The notes beneath the pieces were generated by a model that had not been told where the DNA came from, did no database searches, and saw nothing but the letters and a program-made list of their open reading frames with translations. A DNA stretch of 55,711 nucleotides from Psychromonas aquimarina ATCC BAA-1526. Its GTDB lineage: Bacteria; Pseudomonadota; Gammaproteobacteria; Enterobacterales; Psychromonadaceae. Where the stretch lies: positions 1-55,711 of the forward strand of contig NZ_AUAM01000030.1 of assembly GCF_000428725.1 (NCBI RefSeq), in the 5' to 3' direction. The translations under genes and the position numbers were made by a program. This document shows positions 47,556 through 55,455 of this stretch, piece by piece (positions within the stretch are counted from its first letter, which is position 1; every line of letters starts with the position of its first letter).

Positions 47556-48032
47556 ATGAAAAAGATTGCTGTATTTGCGGACGTGCAGAATATCTATTAC
47601 ACCACCCGCCAGGCTTACGGAAAACAGTTTAACTATCGTAAGCTCTGGCAGATTATCGAGAAGCAGGGGATTATTGTTAATGCTTTTGCTTATGCCATTG
47701 ACCGCGGGGACAAGCAGCAGAAAAAATTTCAGGATGCACTGAAACACCTTGGTTTTGAAGTGAAGCTTAAGCCTTATATTCAGCGCAGTGACGGCACTGC
47801 CAAAGGTGACTGGGATGTAGGTATTACCATTGATATTATGGAAACAGCGGCGCAGGTGGATACGGTCATTTTACTGTCCGGTGACGGTGATTTTGCGATT
47901 CTGCTGGATAAAGTGAAAGACAGTTTTGCTGTGCAGACCGAAGCTTACGGTGTGCCTCAGCTCACTGCTAAAGCATTAATTGATTCCTGTACAGTGTTTA
48001 ACCCGATTGATCGCGATTTATTACTTGGTTAA
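47556..48032 (+). CDS. NYN-domain (LabA/PIN-like) protein
   Basis: A 158-residue cytoplasmic protein of the NYN/LabA family, PIN-like domains usually linked to RNA cleavage. Conserved acidic positions are Asp9 in VFADVQNIYY, Asp in KGDWDVGITID and the pair in LLSGDGDFAILLDKV. It consists of the domain alone, with no partner domain. It lies between the rhlE terminator and a convergent flavoprotein gene. Nearness to rhlE is compatible with RNA metabolism but is not evidence for it. Confidence 0.88.
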   Translation: MKKIAVFADVQNIYYTTRQAYGKQFNYRKLWQIIEKQGIIVNAFAYAIDRGDKQQKKFQDALKHLGFEVKLKPYIQRSDGTAKGDWDVGITIDIMETAAQVDTVILLSGDGDFAILLDKVKDSFAVQTEAYGVPQLTAKALIDSCTVFNPIDRDLLLG

Positions 48033-48049
48033 TTATTTATTTGAGATTT

Positions 48050-48085
48050 AATAAAGCCCGTTCTCCTTAAAAAACGGGCTTTATT
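48050..48085. terminator. Bidirectional terminator
   Basis: AATAAAGCCCGTT and AACGGGCTTTATT, a perfect 13-bp stem between convergent genes. Confidence 0.85.
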
Positions 48086-48091
48086 GTGCTC

Positions 48092-49414
48092 TTATTTGGC
48101 AACATTACCCGCTACATTTAACGCATCCCATGTGCGCGAAAACGGCGGTGCATAACAGAAGTCAAGATAACCCAGTTGAGAGGTAGTCATTTTAGCTGTA
48201 ATGGCCACGGCTAATGCATTGATGCGGCTGACAGCCCCTTTCTTACCGATAATCTCACCGCCCAGCAGCTGTTTTGAAGCTGGATCGTAAACCAGTTTAA
48301 TTTTTATCGGCTCCTGACCCGGGTAATAATCCGTCTGGTTCTGATCTTCAATAATGGATGTTTTATAAGAGATATTATTCTCTTTGGCAACTATCTCAGA
48401 AATACCGGTGCAGGCCAGCTCCTGATCTAATACTTTTAAACATGAAGAGCCAAGCATACCTTGTAAGAAAGTCTCCTTTCCGGCAACGTGATCGGCCATC
48501 ATACGCGCCTGCTTATTAGCGGTTGTTGCCAGCGGCAGATAAACCATTTTATCAAGCGCTATATGGTAGCTTGCCGCACAGTCGCCCACTGCACTGATAT
48601 GTTCATCATCAGTCTGACCGACTTTATTAACCATTAATGAACCATTAGGCAGTTTCGGCAGATCAAAAGCTTCTGTGTTGGGTTTAAAACCAAGCGATAA
48701 AATAATGATATCAGCACGAATTTCACCGTCAGTGGTGTTAATTATGTATCCGCCCTCGGCATTATCCGAAATGCTTTCTACTGAGCAGCTGGTTTTTAAT
48801 GTGCCGCCGTTTGCTCTGATATCCTGTTCAACGGTATTGATCATCTCCGGACTGAACTGACGGCTCATAATGTGTGTTTCACGCTCAATAATAGTAACGT
48901 TTTTATTTAAATGATGGGCCGCGTCAAATACTTCTAAACCGATAAAACCGGCGCCGATAATACAGACATTTTTTAATGCCGGATTTTCAAAGGCATTTTT
49001 AACATCAAAACCGTCTTTTTTGCTGGTTAATGTATAAACATGCTCCGGGTTATACTGGCCGAAATTCGGCACTATCGGGCGTGCGCCGGTACAGATCAGC
49101 AGCTTATCGTAACTCTGCTGATAGCTCTCTTCACCGCACTTGATTAATACGCTTTTGTTTTCTTTATCAATACTGATCACTTCTGAATTTACGCGCATAT
49201 CTAAGCCGGATTTGATCGCCTGCTCCGGGCTACGGGAGATCATTCTGTCAGTATCATGGAACAAACCCGCGGTGAAGTAGGGCAGTCCGCAGCCGCCGAA
49301 GGAGACATAATCACGTTTCTCAATCACTATCACTTCATCTTCAGGGCTGTTTCTTTTGTATTTTGCGGCAAAACTCATGCCGGCAGCATTGCCGCCGATA
49401 ATTAAATATTTCAT
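48092..49414 (-). CDS. CoA-disulfide reductase-like FAD/NAD(P)H oxidoreductase
   Basis: A 440-residue flavoprotein of the single-cysteine disulfide-reductase group (CoA-disulfide reductase, NADH oxidase/peroxidase, NADH-dependent persulfide reductase). The FAD motif is IIGGNAAGMSFAAK at the N-terminus, the redox Cys42 lies in SFGGCGLPYF, the NAD(P) motif is IIGAGFIGLEV and the second FAD motif SAVGDCAAS. No C-terminal rhodanese domain is present, which argues against the persulfide reductase type. It reads towards a shared terminator and has a repeat element upstream. Substrate uncertain; the neighbouring cystine transporter hints at low-molecular-weight disulfides. Confidence 0.82.
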   Translation of the reverse strand: MKYLIIGGNAAGMSFAAKYKRNSPEDEVIVIEKRDYVSFGGCGLPYFTAGLFHDTDRMISRSPEQAIKSGLDMRVNSEVISIDKENKSVLIKCGEESYQQSYDKLLICTGARPIVPNFGQYNPEHVYTLTSKKDGFDVKNAFENPALKNVCIIGAGFIGLEVFDAAHHLNKNVTIIERETHIMSRQFSPEMINTVEQDIRANGGTLKTSCSVESISDNAEGGYIINTTDGEIRADIIILSLGFKPNTEAFDLPKLPNGSLMVNKVGQTDDEHISAVGDCAASYHIALDKMVYLPLATTANKQARMMADHVAGKETFLQGMLGSSCLKVLDQELACTGISEIVAKENNISYKTSIIEDQNQTDYYPGQEPIKIKLVYDPASKQLLGGEIIGKKGAVSRINALAVAITAKMTTSQLGYLDFCYAPPFSRTWDALNVAGNVAK

Positions 49415-49450
49415 ATCTGTCTATTACCTAATAACTGTTATCTCAAATAA

Positions 49451-49610
49451 TACCAAACTGATTAAGTAAATGGTCTGTTTTAGGCGTAGGAAAAATCGAT
49501 ACTAGCAAGGTTTTAATTGATGTAACTAGTTACTCTAATTACGAAATTAATAACGAAGACAGGATTGATTGTAACCAGCATAAAAGATCAGAGACTTATT
49601 CTGATTGGTA
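49451..49610. repeat. MITE-like repeat, copy 2
   Basis: About 160 bp, with ends TACCAAACTGATTAA and TTCTGATTGGTA that pair imperfectly. The core shares TTAGGCGTAGGAAAAAT, TGTAACTAGT and CTCTAATTAC blocks with the copy at 13457-13615 in the same order and orientation. It contains no gene. It abuts the terminator of the transporter gene. Confidence 0.75.
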
Positions 49611-49611
49611 T

Positions 49612-49640
49612 AAAACAGCACCTCTATGAAGTGCTGTTTT
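49612..49640 (-). terminator. Terminator of the regulator-ridA-tcyP operon
   Basis: AAAACAGCAC, 9-nt loop, GTGCTGTTTT, 16 bp past the tcyP stop on the minus strand. Confidence 0.8.
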
Positions 49641-49656
49641 ATTAATTCAGGCGGGA

Positions 49657-51057
49657 TTAAACAATCGCTTCTGCTTCACCTGTCTGTTCACCGTTATATG
49701 CATCAGCATCTAAGGTTTTATTCTGTTTAGCCGTGATCACACCGGACAGCATTGAACCTGAGATATTAAGCGCGGTTCTGGCCATATCGATAAGCGCTTC
49801 AATGGACACTAAAATAGCGACAACCGTAATATCAAGACCCATAATGGTTAGTACCGCAACCGCTGCAAATGTTGCGCCGCCGCCGACACCGGCAATACCG
49901 AAAGAGGCAATGGCAATAACAGCTACAAGCTGAAGCATAAAGCTCAGATCAATCGGCATACCCATTACCTGTGCCGCCATAATTGCCAGCATCGCCGGGT
50001 AAATACCCGCACAGCCGTTCTGTCCGATACTTGTGCCAAATGTTGCTGACATATTTGCAGTTTCTTCATCAACACCTAAACGTTCTGTCTGGGTCTGCAC
50101 ATTAAGAGGAATCGCCGCCATACTTGAACGGGAGCCGAAGCCGAATACCAGTACCGGCCATGTTTTCTGTGCAAATTGAATAGGAGATAAGCCGAATACT
50201 GCGACCATAATTAAATGGATGGCGTACATAACAAAGATTGCCGCGTAACTTGCTAACAGGAAGCGTCCCATCTCTGCAAGTGCAAACAGGTCGTTAGTCA
50301 TCATAAAGCTGGTCATTAATGCAAACACGCCGTAGGGGGTCAGCTTTAAGATTTCACGTACCATAGACAGTACAACTTCTTTAGCCGCATTGATGAAATC
50401 AATAAAGTTTTGTACTTTTTCAGGACGGCGTTTTTTAACCTGCAGGATGCTGTAACCTAAGAACATACCAAATAGTACCGTTGAAAGCGTAGAGGTACGT
50501 TCAGAGCCGGTCAGCATATCAAAGATATTTCCCGGGATAATTGACAGGAACAGGCCGGATAACCCCAGGCTTTCCATTGATGTCTGTGTAGATGCAAGCG
50601 AGTGCTCACGCATATGTATATCGCTGTTAGAGCCGATGGTAGTGACTAACGCATTCGCATCAATACCAAAGATGTAAACTGCGGCAACACCAACAACTGC
50701 AGATACTGCAACCGTAAATATTAATGTCGCTAATACTTTCGGGGCGATTTTAGACAGGGCACCGCCGCCGTCAACATTCATGATCGCAGATATCATCGCT
50801 ACAAATACCAGCGGGATAACAATCATCTGTAGTAATTTAATATAACCTTTACCGAAAATAGAAATAAACTCAGTAAATCCGGTTAGCATTTCATTATTGA
50901 AACCCAGAGTAAGCTGGATTGCACCGCCGAACATTAAACCGCCGACCAGCGCGCTTAATACTCTGAAGTTAAATGATTTACGCTGTTTTTTAAAACGGCT
51001 TAACATGACGTAAAAACCTAAAAACAGGGCGCATAATGTAATAAATGTAATACTCAT
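49657..51057 (-). CDS. tcyP: L-cystine:cation symporter TcyP-like (DAACS family)
   Basis: A 466-residue inner-membrane symporter of the dicarboxylate/amino acid:cation family, closest in style to E. coli TcyP (YdjN). Signature blocks are GYIKLLQMIVIPLVF, the serine-rich FGFGSRSSMAAIPLNVQTQTERLG, FGTSIGQNGCAGIYPAML and the C-terminal LIDMARTALNISGSM. AGGAG precedes the ATG at 7 nt. It is the last gene of a three-gene operon, 33 bp after ridA. Predicted to import L-cystine or related sulfur amino acids; a D-amino acid substrate is possible given the regulator. Confidence 0.85.
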   Translation of the reverse strand: MSITFITLCALFLGFYVMLSRFKKQRKSFNFRVLSALVGGLMFGGAIQLTLGFNNEMLTGFTEFISIFGKGYIKLLQMIVIPLVFVAMISAIMNVDGGGALSKIAPKVLATLIFTVAVSAVVGVAAVYIFGIDANALVTTIGSNSDIHMREHSLASTQTSMESLGLSGLFLSIIPGNIFDMLTGSERTSTLSTVLFGMFLGYSILQVKKRRPEKVQNFIDFINAAKEVVLSMVREILKLTPYGVFALMTSFMMTNDLFALAEMGRFLLASYAAIFVMYAIHLIMVAVFGLSPIQFAQKTWPVLVFGFGSRSSMAAIPLNVQTQTERLGVDEETANMSATFGTSIGQNGCAGIYPAMLAIMAAQVMGMPIDLSFMLQLVAVIAIASFGIAGVGGGATFAAVAVLTIMGLDITVVAILVSIEALIDMARTALNISGSMLSGVITAKQNKTLDADAYNGEQTGEAEAIV

Positions 51058-51090
51058 AGGAACTCCTAAAAATACAGCTTTATAGTGTGA

Positions 51091-51474
51091 TTATTTGATA
51101 AAAGCGACTGCTTCAACTTCAACTAATGCATCTTTTGGTAAACGGGCTGCTTCAACGCATGAACGTGCTGGCGCCGCGTCTGTACCAAAGATTTCCAGGT
51201 ACACTTCATTAAATGCCGCGAAGTCTTCCATATCGGCTAAGAAACAGGTTGTTTTCAGTACTGAATCCAATGCCGCACCGCTCTCTTCTAACACGGCTTT
51301 CAGGTTGCTTAATGACTGAGCCGCCTGCTCTTTAATACCGCCTTCGACAAAAGCCATGGTTTCCGGGACAAGCGGAAGCTGTCCTGATGTGAATACCAGA
51401 TTACCCATGGAAACTCCCTGAGAGTACGGGCCGATGGCTGCCGGGGCATGCTTTGTATCAATTATTTTTTTCAT
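51091..51474 (-). CDS. ridA: RidA family enamine/imine deaminase
   Basis: A 127-residue trimeric enzyme that hydrolyses reactive 2-aminoacrylate and other imines made by PLP enzymes. The family's features are [26 protein letters not shown] at the N-terminus, the catalytic arginine in [24 protein letters not shown], and the usual length. Between the regulator and the cystine-type transporter it fits detoxification of aminoacrylate formed from cysteine or serine, or of imino acids from D-amino acid oxidation. Confidence 0.94.
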   Translation of the reverse strand: MKKIIDTKHAPAAIGPYSQGVSMGNLVFTSGQLPLVPETMAFVEGGIKEQAAQSLSNLKAVLEESGAALDSVLKTTCFLADMEDFAAFNEVYLEIFGTDAAPARSCVEAARLPKDALVEVEAVAFIK

Positions 51475-51512
51475 TTTTAGACCTTATGATTAATGTTGAT
51501 TATTTAATGTTG

Positions 51513-52205
51513 TTAATGTGAAATTGTTTGATTTAATTCTTCAGCTTTAAACTCACGGATATATTTATATATCGCGTGGCGGGTTATACCAAGACGTTCA
51601 GAAACCATCAGGGTGGTCTCTTTCAGCTCAAAAACGCCGTTTTCAAACAAGCGCTTAGTGATTGCTTTATTGGTGCCTTTTAATTTGATGCTGGCGTCTT
51701 TCTCAGTATCCTCAATAGCATTATCAAGAGCCTGGGTAATTACATCTGCCGCGTTAGAGCTGAAGTTTTCGTTAACCACGGTATTGGCAATTGAGGTATC
51801 CGGCATTAGGGTTTTTATGATTTCTGGAAACGGATAAGAGAGATTCATATTGATACAGAACATGCCTATCGCTTTGCCGCTGTCGCCGGCTAAAACACAG
51901 GTCGTTGATTTCAGGATTGCGCCGTCTTTGCTGTTAGTAAAATAACACTTTGGTGATACCTCACCGGTTTTCTCAAATGCATTAAGCATTTTTAAACCTA
52001 AATCAGTGATAGGTGAGCCTACGGTACGGCCGGTATGGTGCCCGTTAACAATTTTTACAACCGATTTTTCGTAGCTTTCAAAGGAGTGGATCACCACTTC
52101 ACAATGCGGACCGATGAAATCGGCCATGGTATCTGCTAAACGAAAATAAGCCGCCAGAGCTTCCTTGTCTGCTTCACTATATTTATTATTAATTATATTT
52201 TCCAT
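51513..52205 (-). CDS. YheO-like PAS / HTH transcriptional regulator (DauR-like)
   Basis: A cytoplasmic DNA-binding regulator, 230 residues from the ATG at 52205 (a GTG four codons upstream is possible). The N-terminal YheO-like PAS domain spans residues about 10-130 (DFIGPHCEVVIHSFE, GRTVGSPITDLGLKML, CVLAGDSGKAIGMFCINMNL). The C-terminal helix-turn-helix is about residues 180-225 (ERLGITRHAIYKYIREF). Pseudomonas DauR of this family controls D-arginine use. It is the first gene of the operon with ridA and tcyP, and the palindromes upstream suggest autoregulation. Confidence 0.88.
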   Translation of the reverse strand: MENIINNKYSEADKEALAAYFRLADTMADFIGPHCEVVIHSFESYEKSVVKIVNGHHTGRTVGSPITDLGLKMLNAFEKTGEVSPKCYFTNSKDGAILKSTTCVLAGDSGKAIGMFCINMNLSYPFPEIIKTLMPDTSIANTVVNENFSSNAADVITQALDNAIEDTEKDASIKLKGTNKAITKRLFENGVFELKETTLMVSERLGITRHAIYKYIREFKAEELNQTISH

Positions 52206-52218
52206 TTTTCTGCTCACT

Positions 52219-52289
52219 ATTGTTAACTTTACGGGCGAATTCTGCTCCTTATATGTTCTGTATACAAGTTAAAGTTAACAATATGTAAC
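52219..52289. promoter_or_regulatory. Candidate operator pair, proximal
   Basis: ATTGTTAACTTT at 52219-52230 has a perfect inverted partner AAAGTTAACAAT at 52271-52282. The second overlaps TTAACAATATGTAAC (52275-52289), which matches the arm of the distal palindrome at 14 of 15 positions. The pair flanks the region just upstream of the regulator start. Confidence 0.6.
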
Positions 52290-52431
52290 TCTGCGTTTTG
52301 GTTGTGCGAGCTTTGTCACTAATTTCTGTAGAGGGTTTTGTATGCACTGTAGTGTATTGTTGTTAAACGACTGTTTTTGTTGTTTGTTGTTTTTGAAATG
52401 TTGATGTTTTTTTCTGTTTAGTATTTTTGAG

Positions 52432-52471
52432 GTTACATTTTGTTAATTATATTGAGTTAACAAAATGTAAC
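52432..52471. promoter_or_regulatory. Candidate operator, long perfect palindrome
   Basis: GTTACATTTTGTTAA, 10-nt spacer, TTAACAAAATGTAAC: perfect 15-bp arms. The sequence relation to the proximal sites suggests several binding sites for the same regulator in the 310-bp gap 52218-52527. No T-tract follows, so a terminator is unlikely. Confidence 0.65.
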
Positions 52472-52527
52472 TTTTCCTGCGGTTGTTTATCCTGCAAATA
52501 GATTGTGTTTATCGCTGTCACTGCTCT

Positions 52528-53328
52528 TTAGTTTTCATCTTCCTCCTCTTCATACTGTTCTAATATATCCAGAAACTGTGTTTCTAAGAAATCTTTCTCG
52601 GTTGAAATCCGCTGCAGCTCTTCTTTGGAATTGGACAGTTTGTCCTGCAGCGTTTCTATCTGTATATTGAGATCCACTGCATTTTTACTATTTCCTTCGG
52701 CTTGAGATTTTGCTTTTAAATACTCCAGCTCCTTACCTTGCTCTATCAGCTTCTGAGAGTACAGCTCGCCCTGTTCGCTGATTTGTTTTATCTCTTTAAT
52801 ATGATTTATTATCTGCTGCTTTAACTGATCGTTTTCTATATTGGCTTTATCGCTTTGAATACGTAGTTTTTTGATGACTAACTGCTGTTTAGATAATTTA
52901 CGGCGGGATTCTTCTAATTCATCCTGAGCACCATAATGATTCCTCATATTGGTTTTCAGCTTTTTAATCAGTGCATTTGATTTCTGTATTTCCTGATTTA
53001 AAAAGGCGATCTCTTTTTTATGCAGCTGCAGACGTTTATTTTTACCGACCAGTTCAGTACTGAACAGAGCTTCAATTTTAGTGTTGATTCTAATTAATTC
53101 ATCAAGTTTTCTGCTGTCGGTTTCATTTAGATTAAGCTCGTTATCTGCAAGCGGATCTTTATTTTCCAGGCTTAGATCCTGAATTAGATGAGAGTTAGTC
53201 AAACGGTTAACTGCGCTGCTGACTGTCTGGAACTCTCTAAACATCAGAAGTAAAATATAGAACCAGCCCGCAATTATGATTAATCCTAAATCGACAGCTA
53301 ACACTTCCAGCATTCTTTCGCTTATCAT
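52528..53328 (-). CDS. Membrane-anchored coiled-coil protein, unknown function
   Basis: A 266-residue protein with one N-terminal hydrophobic segment (about residues 8-29, LAVDLGLIIIAGWFYILLLM) and a long charged coiled coil from about 85 to 255 with regular Leu/Ile spacing. It ends in an acidic tail (EQYEEEEDEN). AAGGATAG precedes the ATG. The topology is probably a short periplasmic start and a large cytoplasmic coil, recalling scaffold or filament-like proteins. It is divergent from a response regulator across a repeat element. No family recognised. Confidence 0.75.
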   Translation of the reverse strand: MISERMLEVLAVDLGLIIIAGWFYILLLMFREFQTVSSAVNRLTNSHLIQDLSLENKDPLADNELNLNETDSRKLDELIRINTKIEALFSTELVGKNKRLQLHKKEIAFLNQEIQKSNALIKKLKTNMRNHYGAQDELEESRRKLSKQQLVIKKLRIQSDKANIENDQLKQQIINHIKEIKQISEQGELYSQKLIEQGKELEYLKAKSQAEGNSKNAVDLNIQIETLQDKLSNSKEELQRISTEKDFLETQFLDILEQYEEEEDEN

Positions 53329-53424
53329 ATCTATCCTTAATTTATTTCAGACCTATAATTATCAGATAATAGCTGTGTTCTATAATTCTGCCCATATTAC
53401 TGAAAGTTAATAACTATTTTACTA

Positions 53425-53690
53425 AGGGCCTGTTTATCTTTGAAAATTGCCCCTGTTGAGCCTGAAAGTTTCTCAATCAAGACGCGAAGAATGAAGTTTA
53501 GTTGTTCTAAATGAGTGATGAGCAACGCAGAGTGAGGGATTTTCAGCCTCAACCCGAAGGGCAGGGGGTATTTTTACACTCAACTTCGTTATCAGTCATT
53601 AATGTAGAGTAACTACACTGCATGACTTCTGCCTTGCTGAGCATAAAAATAGCCTCCAGCAGGAACAAAGAGCAAAGATAAACAGGCCCT
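53425..53690. mobile_element. 266-bp MITE-like element with perfect 18-bp terminal inverted repeats
   Basis: Ends are AGGGCCTGTTTATCTTTG (53425-53442) and its exact reverse complement (53673-53690). Inside are two further imperfect inverted pairs: 53455-53474 with 53534-53553, and 53567-53582 with 53638-53654, so the whole element can fold into nested hairpins. It has no coding frame. No clear target duplication was found. The right end stops 2 bp before AAGGAG, the ribosome-binding site of the response regulator. Confidence 0.8.
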
Positions 53691-53703
53691 AGAAGGAGCT
53701 TAT

Positions 53704-54564
53704 GTGAAATTATTAATTGTTGATGATAGTAAAGCTATGCAGGCAATCGTCCGCCGCGGCCTGACTAAGTTTGAGCATGTTACTTTCAGTATTAAAAAAG
53801 CATCTAACGGTAAAGATGCATTAGCTGTCATTGATGAATGGCATCCTGATATTATTCTTTCTGACTGGCATATGCCGCATATGTCGGGTTTAGAACTGCT
53901 TGCTGTTATCCGAAAAAGAGAGCTGCCGATAAAGGTGGGACTTGTTACCACGGAAAGAAATGAAGGACGCATTAAAAAAGCGATAAAGCTTGGTGCTGAA
54001 TTTGTTTTAGCCAAACCTTTTGATGATGAATCGCTGCATAAAGCGATTATTCCATTAATTAAGGTCAAAGCGAACAACGGTTTTGTGCTGCCTAAATTAA
54101 ACCGTTTACAGCAGACACTAAACCGCTCTTTATCCGTTGAAGTAACGTTAACAAGCGGCGCACCGCAGCAGGTCTCATCTGAATTACTACCCTGTATTGT
54201 CGGGCTGTTTGAAGATGGATTAACCAATAAGATCCGTTCTATTGCAGTCTTAAACTTACAGGCCGCCTGTATCTTAGGCGGCATAAAAAGTGAGCTGGCG
54301 AAGGGCGAAATAGATAAGATGCTGGCTGAGAAGCGTATTAGTAAAGAAGCATTAGAGGGCGGTAAAAAAGCATTGAGTGACTGTGCCGCTGCATTTACTA
54401 TTCCCGGCAGTAAAAGAAATTTAACTTTTAAAAATATGATTTTATTAGCTGATGATCTGCAGAAAGTGGAAGCGTTATTTAATAAACCCGATGAGCAGCG
54501 CTTAGACTTGAGCTGTCAGAGTGCAGATCTGCAAAGCGGTTCTATTACCATTATTGCTTCTTAG
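53704..54564 (+). CDS. Response regulator with unrecognised C-terminal domain
   Basis: A 286-residue cytoplasmic protein. Residues 1-120 form a receiver domain: acidic pair Asp7-Asp8, phospho-acceptor Asp54 in IILSDWHMP, Thr in LVTTE and Lys in FVLAKPFDD. The C-terminal 150 residues contain no helix-turn-helix or enzymatic motif that I recognise, but LNRSLSVEVTLTSGAPQQVS and a helical ending suggest a protein-interaction or CheX-like module. GTG start at 53704 with AAGGAG at 53693-53698; an ATG at 53702 is followed at once by TGA. No sensor kinase is adjacent. Confidence 0.87.
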   Translation: MKLLIVDDSKAMQAIVRRGLTKFEHVTFSIKKASNGKDALAVIDEWHPDIILSDWHMPHMSGLELLAVIRKRELPIKVGLVTTERNEGRIKKAIKLGAEFVLAKPFDDESLHKAIIPLIKVKANNGFVLPKLNRLQQTLNRSLSVEVTLTSGAPQQVSSELLPCIVGLFEDGLTNKIRSIAVLNLQAACILGGIKSELAKGEIDKMLAEKRISKEALEGGKKALSDCAAAFTIPGSKRNLTFKNMILLADDLQKVEALFNKPDEQRLDLSCQSADLQSGSITIIAS

Positions 54565-54610
54565 CCTAGCTGTTTATTCTTTAATTATCCGCACAGACAC
54601 TGTTTCATAG

Positions 54611-54844
54611 TTATTTTGAGCTGTTTAAAGCAAGCTGAAAATATGAGAGAAGTGAAACCTCACGGCTGTTTTTCACTGTTTCCCGCTGCCCGATGTTCTT
54701 TTCCGTTAATGCACGTCTATCCGCCGCAGTATTAGCCCGTTCCGTGAATTTAATTCTGGCCTGCTTGTCTAATCCAGACATTATGCCGCCGTAATGAGAT
54801 TTTAATACTTTTTTTGAAGCATGTGATTTGGGGCTGCTGCACAT
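54611..54844 (-). CDS. Small basic hypothetical protein
   Basis: A 77-residue, Lys/Arg- and Ser-rich protein without membrane segments. AGGAGAAGT lies directly upstream of the ATG, which supports real translation. HYGGIMSGLDKQARIKFTER in the middle may be amphipathic. It does not overlap neighbouring genes. I do not recognise it. Confidence 0.5.
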   Translation of the reverse strand: MCSSPKSHASKKVLKSHYGGIMSGLDKQARIKFTERANTAADRRALTEKNIGQRETVKNSREVSLLSYFQLALNSSK

Positions 54845-54926
54845 ATACTTCTCCTAATATAGCTGTCTATTATTAAATGACCCGCCTTTTGTTTATAAAA
54901 TTTCTCTGTTTATGTAGGGTAATAAA

Positions 54927-55247
54927 ATGAACCAGTTACTTGATGAATTAAAAACTTATATTGAACCGCAGAAGGCCGCTTATTTTCCGCAGTTTTTTAA
55001 AGCCTTTCCCGGCGGTTACGGTGAAGGGGATCTGTTTTGGGGAATACGCATCCCGCCGCTGCGCCTGCTGGCTAAAAAATACAGGAGCCTGTCACTGGAT
55101 GAACTGAGACCCTTGATAACGTCTAAAATACATGAACAGCGCATGCTCGCTCTGTTTATATTACGTTTGAAGTTTGAAAAAGCGCCCGCTGAGAAGCAGC
55201 AGTTAATTATTACTTTTTATCTGAAATACCTTCATAGCTTAAGGTAG
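54927..55247 (+). pseudogene. Truncated DNA alkylation repair protein (AlkD-like)
   Basis: A 106-codon frame whose start fits AlkD-type HEAT-repeat DNA glycosylases: FPQFFKAFPGGYGEGDLFWG, then GIRIPPLRLLAKKYRSLS and HEQRMLALFIL. Family members are about 220-240 residues; this one stops after YLKYLHSLR, just where the expected next helix (normally followed by an NNWDLVD-type segment) should begin. Half of the protein, including the catalytic region, is missing, so it is probably a remnant. The deletion end is near 55233, about 220 bp before the IS element. Confidence 0.7.
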
Positions 55248-55302
55248 TCTACAATTTTTTGTTGTTAAGCTTATATATTAGGTTATAGCAACTGTTACAA
55301 TT

Positions 55303-55455
55303 CTATTTTTCCGCTAATTGACCCAATACTTCCTGCCATTGCTGGCTTGTGGCCAGCTGGTAATCATTAATACTAAACAGCGGTGTGTATGGCTTGTTGT
55401 ATAATTCAATAAGTTCGTTGACGTTAGTAACTTTGTCGAACGGTAACTTCAGAAA
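55303..55455 (-). pseudogene. C-terminal fragment of a gene interrupted by the IS element
   Basis: On the minus strand an open frame runs from the IS edge to a TAG at 55303-55305. It codes about 50 residues with segments such as LPFDKVTNVNELIELYNKPY, PLFSINDYQLATSQQWQ and the end LGQLAEK. It has no start in this window; the 5' part should lie beyond the IS. Product not recognised. Confidence 0.45.

Noticed and set aside
53700-54284. 194-codon open frame antisense to the response regulator
   Set aside because: It lies wholly opposite a gene with complete receiver-domain motifs, has no ribosome-binding site support and no recognisable domain; it is a shadow of the sense codons.
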